A stretch of 8,796 nucleotides of DNA from J134 sp964484045 (lineage in GTDB: Bacteria > Pseudomonadota > Alphaproteobacteria > Sphingomonadales > Rhodothalassiaceae), in the NCBI GenBank assembly GCA_964484045.1, contig CAZAEP010000104.1:1-8796 (forward strand), written 5' to 3'. Of the stretch, positions 5,842 to 8,796 are shown in pieces. Each line of letters begins with the position of its first letter. Within the stretch, counting starts at the first letter, position 1. The notes under the pieces are model-generated. The model searched no databases. It was given only the letters and a program-made list of their open reading frames with translations, and was not told the origin of the DNA. A program made the position numbers and the translations under genes.

Positions 5842-6969
5842 ATGAAACGCATATTGTTGCTCGGTGCCGGCAAGATCGGCGAGATGATCGCGACGCTCCT
5901 GCACGGGAGCGGCGATTACGAAGTGGTCGTCGGCGACAAGGACGAGGCGGCGCTCGCGCGGCTCGGCAAGATCACGCCCGTGGAGCCCCGCCTTATCGAC
6001 GCCTCCTCGCACGACGCGCTCGTGGCCGCGATGGCGGATTGCTTCGCGGTGCTCTCTGCGATGCCCTTTCATCTCAATCCCGGGATCGGCGAGGCGGCGC
6101 GCACGGCGGGGTGCCATTATCTCGATCTTACCGAGGATGTCGCCTCGACGCGCGCGATCAAGGCGCTGGCCGAGGGCGCGTCGCGGGCCTTCATCCCGCA
6201 ATGCGGCCTCGCGCCCGGCTTCATCTCGATCGTCGCCTATGATCTCGCCAAGCGCTTCGAGCGCCTGCAGAACGTCCATATGCGCGTCGGCGCGCTGCCG
6301 AAATACCCTTCCAACGCACTCAAATACAATCTCACCTGGTCGACCGACGGTCTGATCAATGAATACTGCAACCCCTGCGAGGCGGTGGTCGGCGGCGAGC
6401 TCAAGGAGGTGCCGCCGCTCGAGGAGGTCGAGCATTTCTCTCTCGACGGCATCACCTACGAGGCCTTCAACACTTCCGGCGGACTCGGCACGCTCGCCGA
6501 GACGCTGGCCGGCAAGGTGCAGAACCTGAACTACCGCACGGTCCGCTATCCCGGCCATCGCGACATCATCAAGGTGCTCCTGCAGGACCTGCGTCTCGCC
6601 GAGCGGCGCGGGCTGCTGAAAGAGATCTTCGAGCACGCGATCCCGATGACGCTGCAGGATGTGGTGCTCATCTTCGTCACCGTCTCGGGGTATCGCGAGG
6701 GGCGCTTTCTGCAGGAAAGCTACGCGCAGAAAGTCTATGCGCGCGAGATCGGCGGGCGCATGTGGAGCGCCATCCAGATCACCACCGCCGCCGGCATTTG
6801 CGCGCTCCTCGACCTTCTCGTCGCCGGCGCGATCCCGACCGCCGGCTTCGTGCGGCAGGAGGACGTGACGCTCGAGGCCTTTCTCGGCAACCGCTTCGGT
6901 GCCCATTACGCGCCCGATCAGCCCAATGTACGCGACGCCGCCGCGGGTATCGTGCGCGCCGTCCGGTGA
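5842..6969 (+). CDS. Saccharopine dehydrogenase family oxidoreductase
   Basis: A 375-residue NAD(P)-dependent enzyme. The Rossmann motif GAGKIG (8-13) opens the protein, with the acidic end of strand two at VVVGDKDE (28-35). CGLAPGF (121-127), YPSNALKYNLTWSTDGLINE (155-174), YCNPCEAV (175-182), FNTSGGLGTLAETL (209-222) and NYRTVRYPGHRDI (230-242) are the conserved blocks of the saccharopine dehydrogenase (LYS9-like) substrate domain. Family members interconvert saccharopine with an aldehyde or oxo-acid plus amino acid in lysine metabolism; related ones make carboxynorspermidine or homospermidine, so the exact substrate is open. The ATG at 5842 was chosen because the Rossmann strand follows directly and GGAG lies nine bases upstream; the open frame extends far upstream but there it is only a shadow of the ATP-grasp gene. 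Its TGA overlaps the next ATG (TGATG), so the next enzyme is translationally coupled. Confidence 0.92.
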   Translation: MKRILLLGAGKIGEMIATLLHGSGDYEVVVGDKDEAALARLGKITPVEPRLIDASSHDALVAAMADCFAVLSAMPFHLNPGIGEAARTAGCHYLDLTEDVASTRAIKALAEGASRAFIPQCGLAPGFISIVAYDLAKRFERLQNVHMRVGALPKYPSNALKYNLTWSTDGLINEYCNPCEAVVGGELKEVPPLEEVEHFSLDGITYEAFNTSGGLGTLAETLAGKVQNLNYRTVRYPGHRDIIKVLLQDLRLAERRGLLKEIFEHAIPMTLQDVVLIFVTVSGYREGRFLQESYAQKVYAREIGGRMWSAIQITTAAGICALLDLLVAGAIPTAGFVRQEDVTLEAFLGNRFGAHYAPDQPNVRDAAAGIVRAVR

Positions 6970-8611
6970 TGGACGACGCACCTTACAGCGGCGCCCGGGC
7001 CCTCGTCGACGCGCTCGTCGCCCATGGCGCGCGCATGGCCTTCGGCGTGCCCGGCGAGAGCTATCTCGCGGCGCTCGAGGCCCTGCGCGCGATGGCCGAC
7101 GACCTCCCCTTCATTACCTGCCGGCACGAGGCCGCGGCGGCCAATATGGCGGACGCCTATGGCAAGCTCACCGGCTCGCCGGGGGTGGCCTTCGTCACCC
7201 GCGGGCCCGGTGCGACGCACGCCAGCATCGGACTCCATACGGCGTTCCAGGACTCGACGCCGATGCTGCTCCTCATCGGTCAGGTGGCGCGCCGCATGCA
7301 GGATCGCGAGGCCTTCCAGGAAATCGACTACCGTCGTTTCCTTTCGGAGGTGACGAAGTGGACGGGCGAGGTCGGCGACCCCGACCGCATGGCGGAATAT
7401 GTCGGCCGTGCGATTTCCGCCGCCACCGCCGGGCGGCAGGGACCGGTGGCGCTGGCGCTGCCCGAGGACGTTCTCTCGGCGCCGGCGCGGCGGCAGGACG
7501 TTCTCTCCCACCCGCCGGTGACGGCGGCCCCGCATGCAGCCGACATGGACCGGGTCGCGGCGGCGCTCGCGCGCGCCGAGCGGCCGCTCATCCTGCTCGG
7601 CGGCGGACCCTGGACGGCGGCCGCGGCGCGGGCGCTGCGCGGCTTCGCCGAGCGCCATCACATCCCGGTCGCGGTCTCCTTCCGCAGCCAGAGTCTCCTC
7701 GACAACCGCAGCCCCGTCTATGCCGGGCATCTCGGCATCGGCGCCAACCCGGAGCTCGTCGCACGCCTGCAGGCGAGCGACTGCCTGCTCGTCGTCGGTC
7801 CCCGGCTCGGCGAGATGACCACCGCCGGCTATCGCCGTCTCGATCCCGTCGAACCGCAGCCGCAGCTCACCCATGTTCATGCCGGGGCCGAGGAGCTGGG
7901 CCGCGTTTATCGGGGCGGGATCCTGATCGCTGCCGCACCGGCGGCATTCGCGGAGGCGCTTGCGGCCTGCGATATCCGCGGCGACTGGTCCGATTGGTGC
8001 GCTGCCGCGGCGGCCGAGGAGATGGCCTGGCGGACGCCCGTGCCCAATCCCGGTGCGGTGCAGTTGGCGGAGCTTTACCGCATCCTGCGCGCGGCGCTGC
8101 CCGAGGAGGCGATCGTCACCAACGGGGCGGGGAATTACGCCGCCTTTCTGCATCGCTTCTTCATTTATGAGGGCTTCCGGACGCAGGTCGCGCCGACGGC
8201 GGGCGCCATGGGCTACGGGGTTCCGGCGGGGATCGCCGCCTCTCTTGTCCACCGCGACCGGCCGGTGGTGACGCTCGCCGGCGACGGCTGCTTCCTGATG
8301 AGCGGCAACGAGATCGCAACCGCCGTGCGCTACGGCGCCCGCACCGTCTTCATCGTGATGAACAATTCCATGTATGGCACCATCCGCATGCATCAGGAGC
8401 GCAGCTATCCCGGTCGCGCCTTCGCCACCGACCTCACGAACCCCGACTTCGTCGCTTATGCGAAAAGCTTCGGACTCGAGGCATCGCGGGTGGCGCGCAC
8501 GGACGATTTCGCCCCTGCGCTCGAACGCGCCCTGGCGAGCGAGGGGCCGGCGCTTCTCGAGGTTATCGTCGATTCCCGTGCGATCGCGCCGGGGCGGAGT
8601 CTCGACACCCT

Positions 8612-8615
<4 letters not shown>
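6969..8615 (+). CDS. Thiamine diphosphate-dependent enzyme, acetolactate synthase large-subunit-like
   Basis: A 548-residue ThDP enzyme with the three-domain layout of acetolactate synthase, benzoylformate decarboxylase and relatives. The N-terminal pyrimidine domain has FGVPGESYLAAL (25-36), the activating glutamate Glu54 in CRHEAAAANMADAYG (51-65) and TRGPGATHASIGLHTAFQD (77-95). A central domain follows (about 190-340), with GPRLGEMTT (277-285). The C-terminal domain carries the ThDP/Mg signature GDG (438-440) through MNNSMYG (464-470). It should carry out decarboxylation or carboligation of a 2-oxo acid. No regulatory small subunit (IlvN/IlvH type) follows, so it is probably not the main branched-chain synthase. 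The ATG overlaps the dehydrogenase TGA, implying joint function, perhaps in amino-acid catabolism. Its TAA overlaps the stop of purE on the other strand. The exact substrate cannot be read from the sequence. Confidence 0.92.

Positions 8616-8796
<181 letters not shown>

Noticed and set aside
5554..6981. Long minus-strand open frame of about 475 codons under the dehydrogenase
   Set aside because: Typical GC-rich antisense shadow with low-complexity Arg/Asp/His composition and no motif.
6918..8393. Long minus-strand open frame of about 491 codons under the ThDP enzyme
   Set aside because: Antisense shadow; the plus strand carries an intact ThDP enzyme with all cofactor motifs.

Overview
The window looks like chromosomal DNA of an alphaproteobacterium. 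From about position 1750 rightwards it is GC-rich with strong G/C preference at third codon positions, and the protein styles (DHFR, GGEEF cyclase, saccharopine-dehydrogenase-like enzyme, PurE) fit that class. I cannot name the genus. The left fifth (about 1-1740) is visibly more AT-rich with relaxed codon use, so it reads as an acquired accessory segment joined to ordinary chromosome.

Left segment (1-1457, all minus strand, read right to left): a three-gene toxin-antitoxin-chaperone (TAC) module. A HigB/RelE-like toxin (1056-1457, possibly starting at 1547) comes first. Two bases later comes a helix-turn-helix HigA-like antitoxin (502-1053) with a long C-terminal tail. The antitoxin stop codon overlaps, as TGATG, the start of a SecB-like chaperone (502 to beyond position 1). 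In known TAC systems such as Mycobacterium tuberculosis HigB1-HigA1-Rv1957, the SecB-like protein binds the antitoxin tail and protects it from aggregation and proteolysis. Gene order, spacing and all three protein types match that scheme. This is the most interesting content of the window.

Junction (1458-1852): no convincing gene. It holds a perfect 12-base palindrome upstream of the toxin and one copy of a 14-base direct repeat. The second copy lies in the 3' end of the neighbouring hydrolase gene, so it may be an integration scar.

Chromosomal part: an alpha/beta hydrolase with an N-terminal membrane anchor (minus, 1853-2662) diverges from a diguanylate cyclase (plus, 2809-3912). Then follow, all on plus, folA dihydrofolate reductase (3997-4536), a sugar-transfer-associated ATP-grasp protein (4571-5755), a saccharopine dehydrogenase family enzyme (5842-6969) and an acetolactate-synthase-like ThDP enzyme (6969-8615). 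The last two are translationally coupled by a TGATG overlap and probably act together on amino-acid or oxo-acid metabolism; their substrate cannot be read from the sequence. Two tandem hairpins of identical geometry occupy their leader. The right edge contains the 3' end of purE on the minus strand, whose stop codon overlaps the stop of the ThDP enzyme tail to tail.
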